Shown: positions 9,177 to 18,138, counted from the stretch's first letter. The stretch: DNA of 64,000 bases from Bacillota bacterium (GCA_023390115.1 JAEWDM010000011.1:35999-99998), one strand, 5' to 3'. The notes: generated by a model from the sequence alone, not told the origin. Translations and numbers: made by a program.

Positions 9177-9416
9177 CTAGCTCTTTAATTCCTTCATGCA
9201 GCTTGGACAGATGTTTTTGCCCTTGTAGACTGTAACATCTTTGGCATCACCACAGAATATACATGCAGGCTCGTATTTTTTGAGAATAATGGTGGCTCCG
9301 TCAACATAGATCTCCAGTGCGTCTTTTTCAGCAATGTCGAGAGTTCTTCTAAGCTCTATAGGCAATACAACTCTCCCTAATTCGTCAACTTTTCTTACAA
9401 TTCCAGTAGATTTCAT
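9177..9416 (-). CDS. abrB: AbrB/SpoVT-type transition-state regulator
   Basis: A 79-residue DNA-binding protein with the N-terminal swapped-hairpin AbrB domain (MKSTGIVRKVDELGRVVLPI) and a C-terminal C-x-x-C...C-x-x-C module (CIFCG, CPSC) common in clostridial members. AbrB proteins repress stationary-phase and sporulation genes during growth. GGAGGAAG precedes the start. It has its own promoter (9465-9493) and lies divergent from the spm genes, in the same neighbourhood as in Bacillus. Confidence 0.92.
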   Translation of the reverse strand: MKSTGIVRKVDELGRVVLPIELRRTLDIAEKDALEIYVDGATIILKKYEPACIFCGDAKDVTVYKGKNICPSCMKELKS

Positions 9417-9791
9417 TTTCCTTCCTCCTAAATATTACAGTATTCGACAAAGTTCTTTAAAATCATAGTACCATAAATTCCAATAAACGTCAACAATTAA
9501 TTTAAAAAAATTCAAAAAAATGTTATTGAAAACTTTCAATATGCGTATAAACCCGCATAAATAAAAGCATACAGACGTTTATTAGTAAGCGTTACATATA
9601 TTATATCCCAATTTTATGATGTTAAAAACAAAAAATATATAAATATATTAAATAATATATTACATATTTTAACTGGGAATGGAGATTTGAACGCTCTGCG
9701 ACATAATTCGACACATATATTAATATGTAATGAACACGCGTTTATTGAATCTTCCAGCGGCTTTGCACATATAAATATATGGGGGTGTAGT
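9417..9791. other. AT-rich divergent intergenic region abrB/spmA
   Basis: This 375-base stretch holds the abrB promoter on its left. The right part is very AT-rich. The spmA frame stays open through part of it (from TTG 9687), but the residues before ATG 9792 do not look like SpmA. I see no RNA gene or clear sporulation promoter. Confidence 0.5.
9465..9493 (-). promoter_or_regulatory. sigma-A promoter of abrB
   Basis: Read on the minus strand, TTGACG (9493-9488) and TACTAT (9470-9465) are 17 bases apart, about 50 bases upstream of the abrB start. Confidence 0.7.
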
Positions 9792-10373
9792 ATGCTTAAT
9801 TATGTATGGGCTGTTATGCTCATAACGGGTTTTTTAGTGGGAATTATGAATGGAAAGGCACATCTGGTAACTCAGGCTGCCATCAGCTCGGCGAAGGATG
9901 CAATAGAGCTTTGCATAGGGCTGTTAGGGGTAATGTGCCTATGGACAGGACTTATGAATGTAGCGGAAAAAAGCGGTCTTGTAAGGTATATATCACGGCT
10001 TATAAGGCCCGCCGTAAAATTCCTGTTTCCGGGAATTCCTGAAAGGCATCCGGCGATTGCGGCTATTGTAATGAACTTTACGGCCAATTTCTTAGGTCTT
10101 GGCAATGCCGCCACTCCATTGGGATTAAAGGCAATGAATGAAATGCAGAAGCTAAATGCCCGAAAGGAAACGGCTACAGATTCAATGTGCATGTTTCTTG
10201 TTTTAAATACCTCGGCAATACAGCTTGTACCTGCCACAATTATTGCGGTGAGGTCTGCGGCAGGCTCTGTCAATCCCTCGGAGATTATTGTGCCCATATG
10301 GCTGGCTACCATATGCGCCAGCATTGCGGGAATAACATCCGCCAAGCTGCTGTCAAAGCTGCATGGAAAATAA
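9792..10373 (+). CDS. spmA: spore maturation protein A
   Basis: Integral membrane protein of the nucleoside-recognition (Gate) family needed in Bacillus for normal spore core dehydration. The 193-residue protein has several hydrophobic helices and a conserved NFTANFLGLGNAATPLGLKA block near residue 95. ATG 9792 with GGGGGTG just upstream gives the family length; a longer frame from TTG 9687 is rejected. spmB follows 12 bases later, so the pair is an operon. Confidence 0.92.
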   Translation: MLNYVWAVMLITGFLVGIMNGKAHLVTQAAISSAKDAIELCIGLLGVMCLWTGLMNVAEKSGLVRYISRLIRPAVKFLFPGIPERHPAIAAIVMNFTANFLGLGNAATPLGLKAMNEMQKLNARKETATDSMCMFLVLNTSAIQLVPATIIAVRSAAGSVNPSEIIVPIWLATICASIAGITSAKLLSKLHGK

Positions 10374-10385
10374 GGGGAAAAATTT

Positions 10386-10919
10386 ATGGAAATAATGAAT
10401 ATGCTTTCATCTTATGCCGTGCCTGTGATTTTTCTTGGTATACTTTCAATTGGAATGTATAAGGACGTAAAGGTGTACGATGTTTTTATAGAGGGGGCAA
10501 AGGAAGGAATATCTACGATTGTGCGCATTATTCCCTCTCTTGTGGGGCTTATGGTAGCCGTCGGAGTATTCAGGGCATCGGGAGCTCTCGACCTTCTGAT
10601 CTATGCAGTAAACCCTGTTGTGAGATATCTTGGAATACCCACGCAGACAATTCCTCTTGCACTTCTGCGCCCCGTTTCAGGCAGTGCGTCTCTTGCATTG
10701 GTGTCTGATATATTGAAGGCCAATGGGCCTGATTCCTTTGTAGGAAGAGTGGCATCCACTATGATGGGATCCACCGAAACTATTTTTTATACCCTTGCGG
10801 TTTATTTTGGGGCAGTAGGAATTAAAAATATAAGGTATACCCTTGCTGCGGCATTATTTGCCGATTTAATCAGTGTTATGGCATCTGTATGGGTATGCGC
10901 CCTGTTCTTTGGGAAATAA
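10386..10919 (+). CDS. spmB: spore maturation protein B
   Basis: Partner of SpmA, 177 residues, also a nucleoside-recognition-domain membrane protein. The motifs RIIPSLVGLMVAVGVFRASGA and RPVSGSASLALVSDI, followed by the MMGSTETIFYTLAVYFGAVG segment, are characteristic. It starts 12 bases after spmA. Together they act in forespore membranes during core dehydration; the transported species is unknown. Confidence 0.92.
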   Translation: MEIMNMLSSYAVPVIFLGILSIGMYKDVKVYDVFIEGAKEGISTIVRIIPSLVGLMVAVGVFRASGALDLLIYAVNPVVRYLGIPTQTIPLALLRPVSGSASLALVSDILKANGPDSFVGRVASTMMGSTETIFYTLAVYFGAVGIKNIRYTLAAALFADLISVMASVWVCALFFGK

Positions 10920-11031
10920 TTCAAACCGGTTTCCTTAACAAATGGTTATATATATAAATTTTGTGGGCAAACTATAGCAGACAGGTTGTTGTTTCACAGC
11001 CTATAATATTTAAACCTGCAGGAGGGTAAAC

Positions 11032-12033
11032 TTGACTGTTGCACACGAAAGAGTAGGGCGGAATTACAGCGGCATTAAGCCCGATATGTATGAAATCATT
11101 GACATGGAAACAGTTGAAAGGGATCTGTATAATATATTGTCCGACAGTAAAGGGTGCGTCAGAGAAATGTGCAGTCATATAATGAGTGCGGGAGGCAAAA
11201 GAATAAGACCATTGCTTGTGATGTGCTGCGGTCTGGCATTCTCGTCCCAGAGTACCGAGCTTATACATGCCGCATCGGCAGCAGAGCTTATACATATGGC
11301 ATCCCTTGTGCATGATGATATTATAGATAAATCTTGCATGAGGAGAAGCAGGCCGTCTATCAATAAATTATGGGGCAACCACTTTGCGGTATTGTGCGGA
11401 GATTACCTTTTTGCCAAGGCGTTTGGTATTTTAGCTCAGGACAGGCTTTTAAAAAGCATGAGCTATATGGTAGAGGCCGTCCAGAGCATGTGCAGGGGCG
11501 AAATATCCCAGGCCCATGACCGCCACAGCCCCCGTGTGAATATGAAAAAGTACTATGAACGCATTTCAGAAAAGACCGCCATATTTTTGAAATGCTGCTG
11601 TATGTCCGGAGCCGCGGCGGCGGGGGCGGATATTAGAAGTCTTGAGGCTATAGGAGAGTATGGGCTTAACCTTGGACTTGCATTTCAAATCGTGGATGAC
11701 ATTCTTGATTTCTGCGGAAATGCCGATATTATGGGAAAACCCAAGGGAGAAGATCTTTGCCAGGGAAATATCACAATACCCATAGTGATTTTACAGAAAA
11801 ATCAGAAATATGCCGAATGGATTAACGGAGTAATAAAGGGAAAGGCTTACCCGGAGGATGTAATGGATGAGGTTTTTAAGGCATTGGAAGACTCAGGCGC
11901 CATTGCCGATTCCTTCCGTGCAGCGGGCAAGCATATTGCTAAAGCAAAAACAAGTCTTAAAGCACTTCCGGCTTCAAAATATACAGAGCTTCTTTTCAGA
12001 CTTACGGATATTGTAAAATCAAGGATTAAATAG
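11032..12033 (+). CDS. polyprenyl (heptaprenyl-type) diphosphate synthase
   Basis: Trans-isoprenyl diphosphate synthase, 333 residues. Both aspartate-rich motifs are intact: DDIID at about residues 95-99 and DDILD at about 222-226; GGKRIRPLL and the QAHD-type KT region are also present. It condenses IPP onto allylic diphosphates to give a long chain for menaquinone or terpenoids. Start TTG 11032 follows GGAGGG. It converges with a DUF2600 terpene-cyclase-like gene four bases beyond its stop, which suggests that the C35 product may feed that enzyme; a menaquinone role is equally possible. Confidence 0.85.
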   Translation: MTVAHERVGRNYSGIKPDMYEIIDMETVERDLYNILSDSKGCVREMCSHIMSAGGKRIRPLLVMCCGLAFSSQSTELIHAASAAELIHMASLVHDDIIDKSCMRRSRPSINKLWGNHFAVLCGDYLFAKAFGILAQDRLLKSMSYMVEAVQSMCRGEISQAHDRHSPRVNMKKYYERISEKTAIFLKCCCMSGAAAAGADIRSLEAIGEYGLNLGLAFQIVDDILDFCGNADIMGKPKGEDLCQGNITIPIVILQKNQKYAEWINGVIKGKAYPEDVMDEVFKALEDSGAIADSFRAAGKHIAKAKTSLKALPASKYTELLFRLTDIVKSRIK

Positions 12034-12037
12034 AGTC

Positions 12038-13075
12038 TTATATTATGCTGGCGGCTCTTAAAAGCCTGCAAATATTATAATAAAGACCTGCTTTGACTCC
12101 GGATTGCGTTATGAGCCCTCTGACGGGCTGTCCTTGCATTTTTCCGGAGACTTTAGGGTCGGACAGGTACATCGAGAGAAGACCTTTTATTACCGTCATA
12201 TGGAATTTTGGATAGCGAAGCCTTGAGCAGCTCTCTGTTGATTGCCGGATAAAATATTGCATTCTCTCGCGGCAATGCATTAAATCTCTGTAATAGCAGG
12301 TAAAATTCAGTTCCCCTTCCCGGATATCCTCCTGAAGGTCTATATAGTAGTCAAGAAGTATATGCAGCCCCGAAACCCATGGGAAATAGGCACTGTCTAC
12401 ACTGCTTACCTCAAGAGGCGACAGCGATGGGTCAAAGGCTAAGGCATACAGAATAAAAATGCCAAGTGTTGAGCCTGCCGCCGCGGAGTATTCCCAGCAG
12501 CTTATGCCGGGGTATTGCGAAAGATCGGCTTCGGCCCAGACCATAAGACGCTTCTCCCTTACCGACGGGTTAAGATGCTTAAAGGACTGCATCTCGGAGT
12601 AACGCCGGACATAATACCTTATTTTATCTCTTACCAGATGATACGAGGGCAGCCCTGACAACTGGCTTTTAGCCTGCATTACAAGCTTTGTCAAATAGCC
12701 GCCGTCATTTTTATAGGGATAGTGCTTGTAATAGTCACCGGCAGGGCTTTCAGGGGTAACGGCATCAGACAGCGACAGGTGGAGGGAGAGAAAGGATTTT
12801 TCATCATAAACTCCCGCCCTGTCACACAGGTTGTCAAGGTAATCGCTTATTGTCTGAAGGGATACGATAAATTTTATTGCCTTTTCGGTATCTATCCCGG
12901 GATACAGTGAATAAATACTGCCGCCCTGGCAGTGGAATTTTTTGTCCCTTATGCTTGCCGCTGCCTGGTCCAGCAGCATTTGATCGCCTGCACCCGCGCA
13001 GTTTTTTTTCCACCGGGACAGTTCCTCGTCAACCTGAGGGAAAATATCCCTTACATATTTAAATATAAGCTTCAT
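12038..13075 (-). CDS. ytpB: DUF2600 / tetraprenyl-beta-curcumene synthase-like protein
   Basis: A 345-residue, mainly helical protein of the DUF2600 (YtpB) family. In Bacillus YtpB cyclises heptaprenyl diphosphate to tetraprenyl-beta-curcumene, the precursor of spore-linked sesquarterpenes. Supporting features are the YYIDLQEDIREGE segment near residue 240 and the overall length. It is transcribed toward the polyprenyl synthase gene, ending 4 bases from it. Assignment rests on recalled family features, so the product is inferred. Confidence 0.75.
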   Translation of the reverse strand: MKLIFKYVRDIFPQVDEELSRWKKNCAGAGDQMLLDQAAASIRDKKFHCQGGSIYSLYPGIDTEKAIKFIVSLQTISDYLDNLCDRAGVYDEKSFLSLHLSLSDAVTPESPAGDYYKHYPYKNDGGYLTKLVMQAKSQLSGLPSYHLVRDKIRYYVRRYSEMQSFKHLNPSVREKRLMVWAEADLSQYPGISCWEYSAAAGSTLGIFILYALAFDPSLSPLEVSSVDSAYFPWVSGLHILLDYYIDLQEDIREGELNFTCYYRDLMHCRERMQYFIRQSTESCSRLRYPKFHMTVIKGLLSMYLSDPKVSGKMQGQPVRGLITQSGVKAGLYYNICRLLRAASII

Positions 13076-13144
13076 TCCGCTGTCATATTTCTTATTAATA
13101 CTAAGCTTCCACCCTTCGACTTTTTTACTGAACCATTAATACCC

Positions 13145-13184
13145 TTGAAAAAATTGATCCGAATATGTATAGTATTACTATACA
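13145..13184 (+). promoter_or_regulatory. metG promoter with overlapping palindrome
   Basis: TTGAAA (13145-13150) and TATAGT (13168-13173) are 17 bases apart. A 7-5-7 inverted repeat TGTATAG/CTATACA (13166-13184) covers the -10 box, as an operator would. No T-box leader is visible. Confidence 0.5.
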
Positions 13185-13205
13185 TTGTAAAGGAGCATTT
13201 ATATT

Positions 13206-15164
13206 ATGAGCAATAAAAAGTTTTATATTACAACACCTATATATTATCCCAGTGGAAAGCTTCATATAGGGCATTCCTATACGACTGTTGCTGCAGATGC
13301 CATGTCAAGATATAAAAGGCTGAGGGGATATGATGTCATGTTCCTTACAGGTACCGATGAGCATGGACAGAAAATTCAGAGAAAGGCTGAGGAAAAGGGT
13401 ATTACCCCCAAGCAGTATGTTGATGAGATAGTAGATGGAATAAAAGACTTATGGAAGCTTATGAAAATTACAAATGACAGGTTTATAAGGACTACCGACA
13501 AGTACCATGAGGAAGTGGTTCAGAAAATATTTAAGAAGCTTTTTGATCAGGGAGATATATATAAAAGTGAATATGAGGGTTGGTATTGTACGCCCTGTGA
13601 ATCCTTCTGGACAAAGACGCAGCTTGCGGACGGTAAATGCCCCGATTGCGGGCGCGAGGTGGAGCTGACAAAGGAGGAAAGCTATTTTTTCAGGCTGTCA
13701 AAATACCAGGACAGGTTAATTAAGCATATAGAGGATAATCCTGATTTTATACAGCCTGTTTCAAGGCAGAATGAAATGCTGGGCAACTTTTTAAGGCCCG
13801 GACTGGAGGATTTATGCGTATCCAGGACAACCTTCAACTGGGGCATTCCCGTCAGCTTTGATGAAAAGCATGTGGTATATGTATGGATTGATGCTCTGTC
13901 CAACTACATTACCGCTATGGGGTATATGGGAGATAATGAGGACGACTATATAAAATACTGGCCTGCGGATGTGCATCTTGTGGGGAAGGAAATTGTGCGC
14001 TTTCATACAATTATATGGCCTGCAATGCTTATGGCCCTGGGGCAGCCTCTTCCGAAGCAGATATTCGGACATGGATGGCTGCTTTTAGACGGCGGAAAGA
14101 TGTCCAAGTCAAAGGGCAATGTCGTAGACCCCGCAATACTGATAGAAAAGTACGGGCTTGATTCAATAAGGTACTTTCTCTTGAGAGAGGTGCCCTTCGG
14201 ATCTGACGGCATATTTTCAAATGAGGCGCTTATAAACAGGATAAACTCCGATCTGGCAAATGACTTGGGGAACCTTGTAAGCAGAACGGTAGCTATGATA
14301 GACAAGTACTTCGGAGGAAAGATTCCTTCCGTGAGGACTGACGGGGAGTTTGACGCTGAGCTTAAGGCGGTTTTGTCCTCAATGCCCCAAAGGGTAGAGG
14401 AGCTGATGGATAAAATGCAGTTCAGCTCTGCTCTTACGGAAATATGGACGGCTGTTTCCAGAACAAACAAATATATCGATGAGACAATGCCGTGGGCGCT
14501 TGCAAAGGATGAGACAAAAGCCGCAAGGCTCGCAGGTGTGATGTATAACCTTGCCGAGAGCATAAGAATAATATCTGTGCTGCTTCAGCCCTTTATGGTT
14601 GAAGCTCCCGCGAGAATATGGGCACAGCTTGGAATAGAGGAGGGCAGGCTGACCTCATGGGATGAGGGCAAGGCGTGGGGGCTTTACCCTGAGGGAATTT
14701 CAGTAAATAAGGGAGATATAATTTTCCCCAGAATAGATTTCAAAAAGGAAATGGAGGAGCTGGAAAAAATGTCGGAGGCTGAGACTGCTAAAAGGCAGGA
14801 TAAATCCCCAGGCAAGGAAAAGCCCTCCGCTTCCCGGGGCGAAATGATCTCCATAGAGGATTTCTCCAAAATAGACTTAAGGGTTGCCAGGGTGTTGGAG
14901 GCGGAGAAGGTGGAAGGAGCGGATAAGCTGCTTAAGCTTAAGCTTGAGGTGGGAGATGAGGTCAGGCAGGTTGTATCCGGCATTGCTAAAAGCTATTCTC
15001 CGGAGGATATTGTGGGAAAGCATATAATACTTGTTGCAAATTTAAAGCCTGTAAAGCTAAGGGGAATAGAATCACAGGGAATGATCCTTGCGGCTTCCGA
15101 TGATAAGGAGCTGGTGCTTGCCACTGTTGACGGTATTATCGGGAGCGGCACAAGAGTAAGGTGA
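13206..15164 (+). CDS. metG: methionyl-tRNA synthetase
   Basis: Charges tRNA(Met). The 652-residue protein has the HIGH-like HIGHSYT motif near residue 21, a CxxC zinc pair (CTPC...CPDC) around residues 125-150, the KMSKS signature (GGKMSKSKGN) near residue 300, and a C-terminal EMAP/Trbp111-type tRNA-binding domain (about residues 550-652) that promotes dimerisation. Start ATG 13206 follows AAGGAGC. The Bacillus order abrB...metG-tatD is kept. Confidence 0.96.
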   Translation: MSNKKFYITTPIYYPSGKLHIGHSYTTVAADAMSRYKRLRGYDVMFLTGTDEHGQKIQRKAEEKGITPKQYVDEIVDGIKDLWKLMKITNDRFIRTTDKYHEEVVQKIFKKLFDQGDIYKSEYEGWYCTPCESFWTKTQLADGKCPDCGREVELTKEESYFFRLSKYQDRLIKHIEDNPDFIQPVSRQNEMLGNFLRPGLEDLCVSRTTFNWGIPVSFDEKHVVYVWIDALSNYITAMGYMGDNEDDYIKYWPADVHLVGKEIVRFHTIIWPAMLMALGQPLPKQIFGHGWLLLDGGKMSKSKGNVVDPAILIEKYGLDSIRYFLLREVPFGSDGIFSNEALINRINSDLANDLGNLVSRTVAMIDKYFGGKIPSVRTDGEFDAELKAVLSSMPQRVEELMDKMQFSSALTEIWTAVSRTNKYIDETMPWALAKDETKAARLAGVMYNLAESIRIISVLLQPFMVEAPARIWAQLGIEEGRLTSWDEGKAWGLYPEGISVNKGDIIFPRIDFKKEMEELEKMSEAETAKRQDKSPGKEKPSASRGEMISIEDFSKIDLRVARVLEAEKVEGADKLLKLKLEVGDEVRQVVSGIAKSYSPEDIVGKHIILVANLKPVKLRGIESQGMILAASDDKELVLATVDGIIGSGTRVR

Positions 15165-15206
15165 GGAAAGAAAAAATTCTAAGAATCGGAATCATTTCTA
15201 AAGCCG

Positions 15207-15261
15207 GCCCTGTCCTAAGCTTTTCTCCCGGCAGCATCAGGAGAAGGGCCTAAGGCAGGGC
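15207..15261 (+). terminator. long GC-rich hairpin after metG
   Basis: Two 22-base arms (15207-15228 and 15240-15261) pair at 20 of 22 positions around an 11-base loop. There is no proper T-run behind it, so it may be a weak terminator, an mRNA-stabilising hairpin, or a small structured RNA. Confidence 0.45.
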
Positions 15262-15280
15262 TGCACCGGAATAAAAAGAT

Positions 15281-15309
15281 TTGTCGGTATGTTAAATTTG
15301 ATATATAAT
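15281..15309 (+). promoter_or_regulatory. sigma-A promoter of tatD
   Basis: TTGTCG (15281-15286) and TATAAT (15304-15309) with a 17-base spacer lie 60 bases before the tatD start. Confidence 0.65.
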
Positions 15310-15368
15310 ATATTTATAGACAGCGCATTTTAGTTCGTTATCTATAAACACCGTTGAGGAGAATATTT

Positions 15369-16139
15369 ATGCTGTTTGATTCACATGCACATTATGACGA
15401 CCCCAAATTTGATGCAGACAGGAACAGTGTAATTGAAAGGGCCAGAGAAGCAGGAGTTTCATATATATTAAATGCTTCCTCAAACATGTCGTCGGCAGTT
15501 GAAACTGTTTCTATCGCACAGGAATTTGATTTTATTTATGCTGCCGTAGGAATTCACCCTCATAACGTTCATGAAATTAATGAAAATATATTAAACGCCA
15601 TACAGGACTTTGCATCTCACAATAAGGTTGTCGCAATAGGTGAAATAGGCCTTGATTATTATTACGATACCTCCCCCAGGGATTTGCAGAAATACTGGTT
15701 TGCCAGACAGCTCAGTCTTGCCGGGGAGCTTGGACTGCCTGTAATTATTCATGACAGAGAAGCCCATGAGGACACGATGGATATAATTAAGAGTGAGAAC
15801 TCCAAAGAGACCGGAGGAGTTTTTCATTGCTATTCGGGAAGTGTTGAAATGGCACGGGACGTTCTTGACAACAATTTTTATATTTCTATTGGGGGAGCGG
15901 TAACCTTCAAAAATGCAAGGAAAGCAATTGAGGTTGTAAATTATGTCCCAATGGACAGGCTTCTTATTGAGACTGATTGCCCTTATATGACTCCGGAGCC
16001 CTATAGAGGAAAGAGAAATGATTCGGGGTATGTAGGTCTTGTGGCGCAAAAAATAGCGGATATAAAGGGGCTTACATATGAGCAGGTGGCTTATGCAACA
16101 ACTGAAAACGCAAAAAGGCTGTTTAATATAAATGCCTGA
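15369..16139 (+). CDS. tatD: TatD family metal-dependent DNase
   Basis: TIM-barrel hydrolase of the TatD/YabD family, 256 residues. Metal ligands are visible in the N-terminal DSHAHYD motif, the GEIGLDYYYD glutamate, the HDREAHED and HCYSG histidines and the ETDCPYMTPEPYRGKRN C-terminal signature. These proteins are 3'-exonucleases or deoxyribonucleases. ATG 15369 is chosen because GAGGAG (15356-15361) sits 7 bases upstream. The following small membrane gene begins shortly after its stop. Confidence 0.92.
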   Translation: MLFDSHAHYDDPKFDADRNSVIERAREAGVSYILNASSNMSSAVETVSIAQEFDFIYAAVGIHPHNVHEINENILNAIQDFASHNKVVAIGEIGLDYYYDTSPRDLQKYWFARQLSLAGELGLPVIIHDREAHEDTMDIIKSENSKETGGVFHCYSGSVEMARDVLDNNFYISIGGAVTFKNARKAIEVVNYVPMDRLLIETDCPYMTPEPYRGKRNDSGYVGLVAQKIADIKGLTYEQVAYATTENAKRLFNINA

Positions 16140-16160
16140 AGCTTAAATGTGGGGTGGCTT

Positions 16161-16862
16161 ATGAAAAAACTTGTGCTGGTTCTGGTATGTACTATTCTTA
16201 TGACTGTGTTTTTGGCATTTAATTACCTTCTGTGGGACAAAAAGCAGAATACTGAAAGTCTTAAAACTCTTGAATATTCAAATGAGAATAAGGATGCTAC
16301 CATTGACGCTCTGGGAAGGCAGATTAAAAATCTTGAGGACTCGGCAAGAGACTTAGAGAGCCGTGTGAATGTACTCGAGAGCAGCAATAGTGAGCTGCAG
16401 AAGGAAAAGGATGAGCTGATAAAAAAGCAGGCGGAGGATGAAAAGCTTCTGAAGGAGAAAAGCGACATAATTGATGTGCTTAAGAACCAGATGGATCTGA
16501 AGCCCCTGGAGGCGGTCGTAAAAAATTGGGTACAGGGCGTGGACGAAGGGCAGTACGACATTTCATATAAGCTGGAGGCGGAGCATTTTAAGGAAAATGG
16601 AGATATATTAAGCCAGGCCGAATATGCGGATCAGTATAAAAAAATTATTAACAGCATAAAGCTTAAGTCAATAAAGCTCCAAGCACAGGAAAGCGGCAAT
16701 GATGCGGCAAACGGACGTATAGCTCTTGAGACCGAGCTTGAAGTCAAGCTGGCGGAAGGGGCCGGCGAATCGGAGTATTCCGAGGGAGTAAATAAAAGAT
16801 TTTTTGAAATGACCTTTGACAAGGCAAAAAATCTCTGGCTTATTTCCGGTATTTCTGCCTGA
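16161..16862 (+). CDS. membrane-anchored coiled-coil protein of unknown function
   Basis: I do not recognise a named family. The 233-residue protein starts with one hydrophobic helix (residues about 3-22) acting as an uncleaved anchor, continues with a long charged coiled coil (about 35-115), and ends with a globular domain of about 110 residues reminiscent of NTF2-like/DUF4878 folds. The bulk should face outside the membrane. It closely follows tatD and may share its transcript. ATG 16161 with GGGGTGG upstream is preferred to GTG 16149. Confidence 0.6.
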   Translation: MKKLVLVLVCTILMTVFLAFNYLLWDKKQNTESLKTLEYSNENKDATIDALGRQIKNLEDSARDLESRVNVLESSNSELQKEKDELIKKQAEDEKLLKEKSDIIDVLKNQMDLKPLEAVVKNWVQGVDEGQYDISYKLEAEHFKENGDILSQAEYADQYKKIINSIKLKSIKLQAQESGNDAANGRIALETELEVKLAEGAGESEYSEGVNKRFFEMTFDKAKNLWLISGISA

Positions 16863-16994
16863 ACCTGTTAATAAGCAGTATCTTTCCGTAAGTGAACGCT
16901 TCTTTTAAGAGTATGGAAGGCTTATCACCAATTTATCTTCGGGACATATAATGGTTAGTGTAATAACAGAAAATTATGTTCCGGAGGTATTTTT

Positions 16995-17834
16995 ATGAAG
17001 GAAGAAAAGAAGATAAAGGAAGACATTGATATGAATATGAATATGGGTATCGAGCATATGGGACAAACACCGCCTGTAAGCCAGATGCCGTCCATGAATT
17101 CAGCTCAGCCTGCCGAACAGATGCCTAACCTGGCTCAAATGCCCAATATGGCACAGATGCCGTACATGAACCAGATGCCCAATATGGCACAGACGCCGCC
17201 CATGAACCAGATGCCCAATATGGCACAGACGCCGCCCATGAATCAGATGCCCGGCATGACACCCATGCCATACATGGAACAGATGCCCAACATGAATGCA
17301 ATGCCTAATATGGCACCTATGCCATACATGGGACAGGTGCAGCCCATGAATCAAATGCCCAATATGACGCCCATGCCATACATGAATGCAGCGCCTAATA
17401 TGGAGCAGATGGCCTCCATGAATCAGATGCCAAACATGGAGCAGATGCCATCCATGAATCAAATGCCCAATATGGCGCCCATACCGTACATGAATCCGAT
17501 GCCAAACATGGCGCCCATGCCATACATGGAGCAGATGCCTGGCACGAATTACATGCCTAATATGAATTACATGCCGCCTATGGGGCAAATGCCAAATATG
17601 GCACCCATGCCTAATATGGGACAGATGCCGTACATGAATCCGGTACCCAATATGGAGTATATGCCCAATGTGGCATCCATGCCATACATAAATCAGATGC
17701 ACAATATACCCTGTCCTTTTATGAATACTCAACAGCCTATGATGTATGGGCAGCCCGTGGATAATACGAACCATATGATGACAGATCCGTATATGAACAA
17801 TATGATGAACCCGTATATAGGGCCTCAATATTAA
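16995..17834 (+). CDS. Met/Pro/Asn-rich tandem-repeat protein
   Basis: A 279-residue protein made almost wholly of short tandem units of the form M-P-[NYS]-M-x-x, for example NQMPNM and APMPYM, from about residue 25 to 245. No cysteine-rich or catalytic motif and no signal peptide were seen; the C-terminus is Met/Asn/Tyr-rich. GGAGG lies ahead of ATG 16995 and a terminator follows, so the gene is a real single-gene unit. Comparable Met/Pro-rich proteins occur in spore coats and as metal (copper) binders, but this role is a guess. The repeat array also creates a long His-rich frame on the other strand, which is a shadow. Confidence 0.7.
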   Translation: MKEEKKIKEDIDMNMNMGIEHMGQTPPVSQMPSMNSAQPAEQMPNLAQMPNMAQMPYMNQMPNMAQTPPMNQMPNMAQTPPMNQMPGMTPMPYMEQMPNMNAMPNMAPMPYMGQVQPMNQMPNMTPMPYMNAAPNMEQMASMNQMPNMEQMPSMNQMPNMAPIPYMNPMPNMAPMPYMEQMPGTNYMPNMNYMPPMGQMPNMAPMPNMGQMPYMNPVPNMEYMPNVASMPYINQMHNIPCPFMNTQQPMMYGQPVDNTNHMMTDPYMNNMMNPYIGPQY

Positions 17835-17852
17835 AAATAAGGTACATAGAAG

Positions 17853-17879
17853 ACAGGTGCTGTAAGTGCCTGTTTTTTT
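17853..17879 (+). terminator. terminator after Met/Pro repeat gene
   Basis: An 8-bp stem with two G-U pairs (17853-17860/17866-17873) followed by a T7 run. Confidence 0.75.
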
Positions 17880-18068
17880 GTACGCGCAGGAGTTATCATC
17901 TTTTAACATTGTCTGAACAAGATTAAAGGACAGACACGATATCCCCAAAAACATGAAAATAAGGGTTGCCGTAAATTTAAATCTGAGATAAATAATTTTT
18001 AATTTACAGGTATAATATATTATTCTTAAGAGAATACTTAATATATAAGGATAATTATGGAAATAAAT

Positions 18069-18101
18069 TTGACAGACATTTCTTTTTGCAATAAAATGTC
18101 T
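18069..18101 (+). promoter_or_regulatory. promoter with inverted repeat upstream of yabE
   Basis: A textbook TTGACA (18069-18074), 17-base spacer, TAAAAT (18092-18097). An inverted repeat AGACATT/AATGTCT (18074-18080 and 18095-18101) spans the spacer and could be an operator. Confidence 0.7.
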
Positions 18102-18138
18102 ACAGTCCCTTGTAATATTTTAAACAGGAGGTTGGTTG

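Noticed and set aside
9687..9791. 35-codon N-terminal extension of SpmA from TTG 9687
   Set aside because: Sequence unlike SpmA and the family length is reached from ATG 9792.
13076..13205. T-box riboswitch before metG
   Set aside because: The gap is only about 130 bases, lacks a T-box consensus and any terminator/antiterminator pair.
17100..17954. 284-codon His/Arg-rich frame on the minus strand
   Set aside because: It mirrors the Met/Pro tandem repeats of the plus-strand gene; repetitive DNA keeps the opposite frame open. No ribosome site or family.
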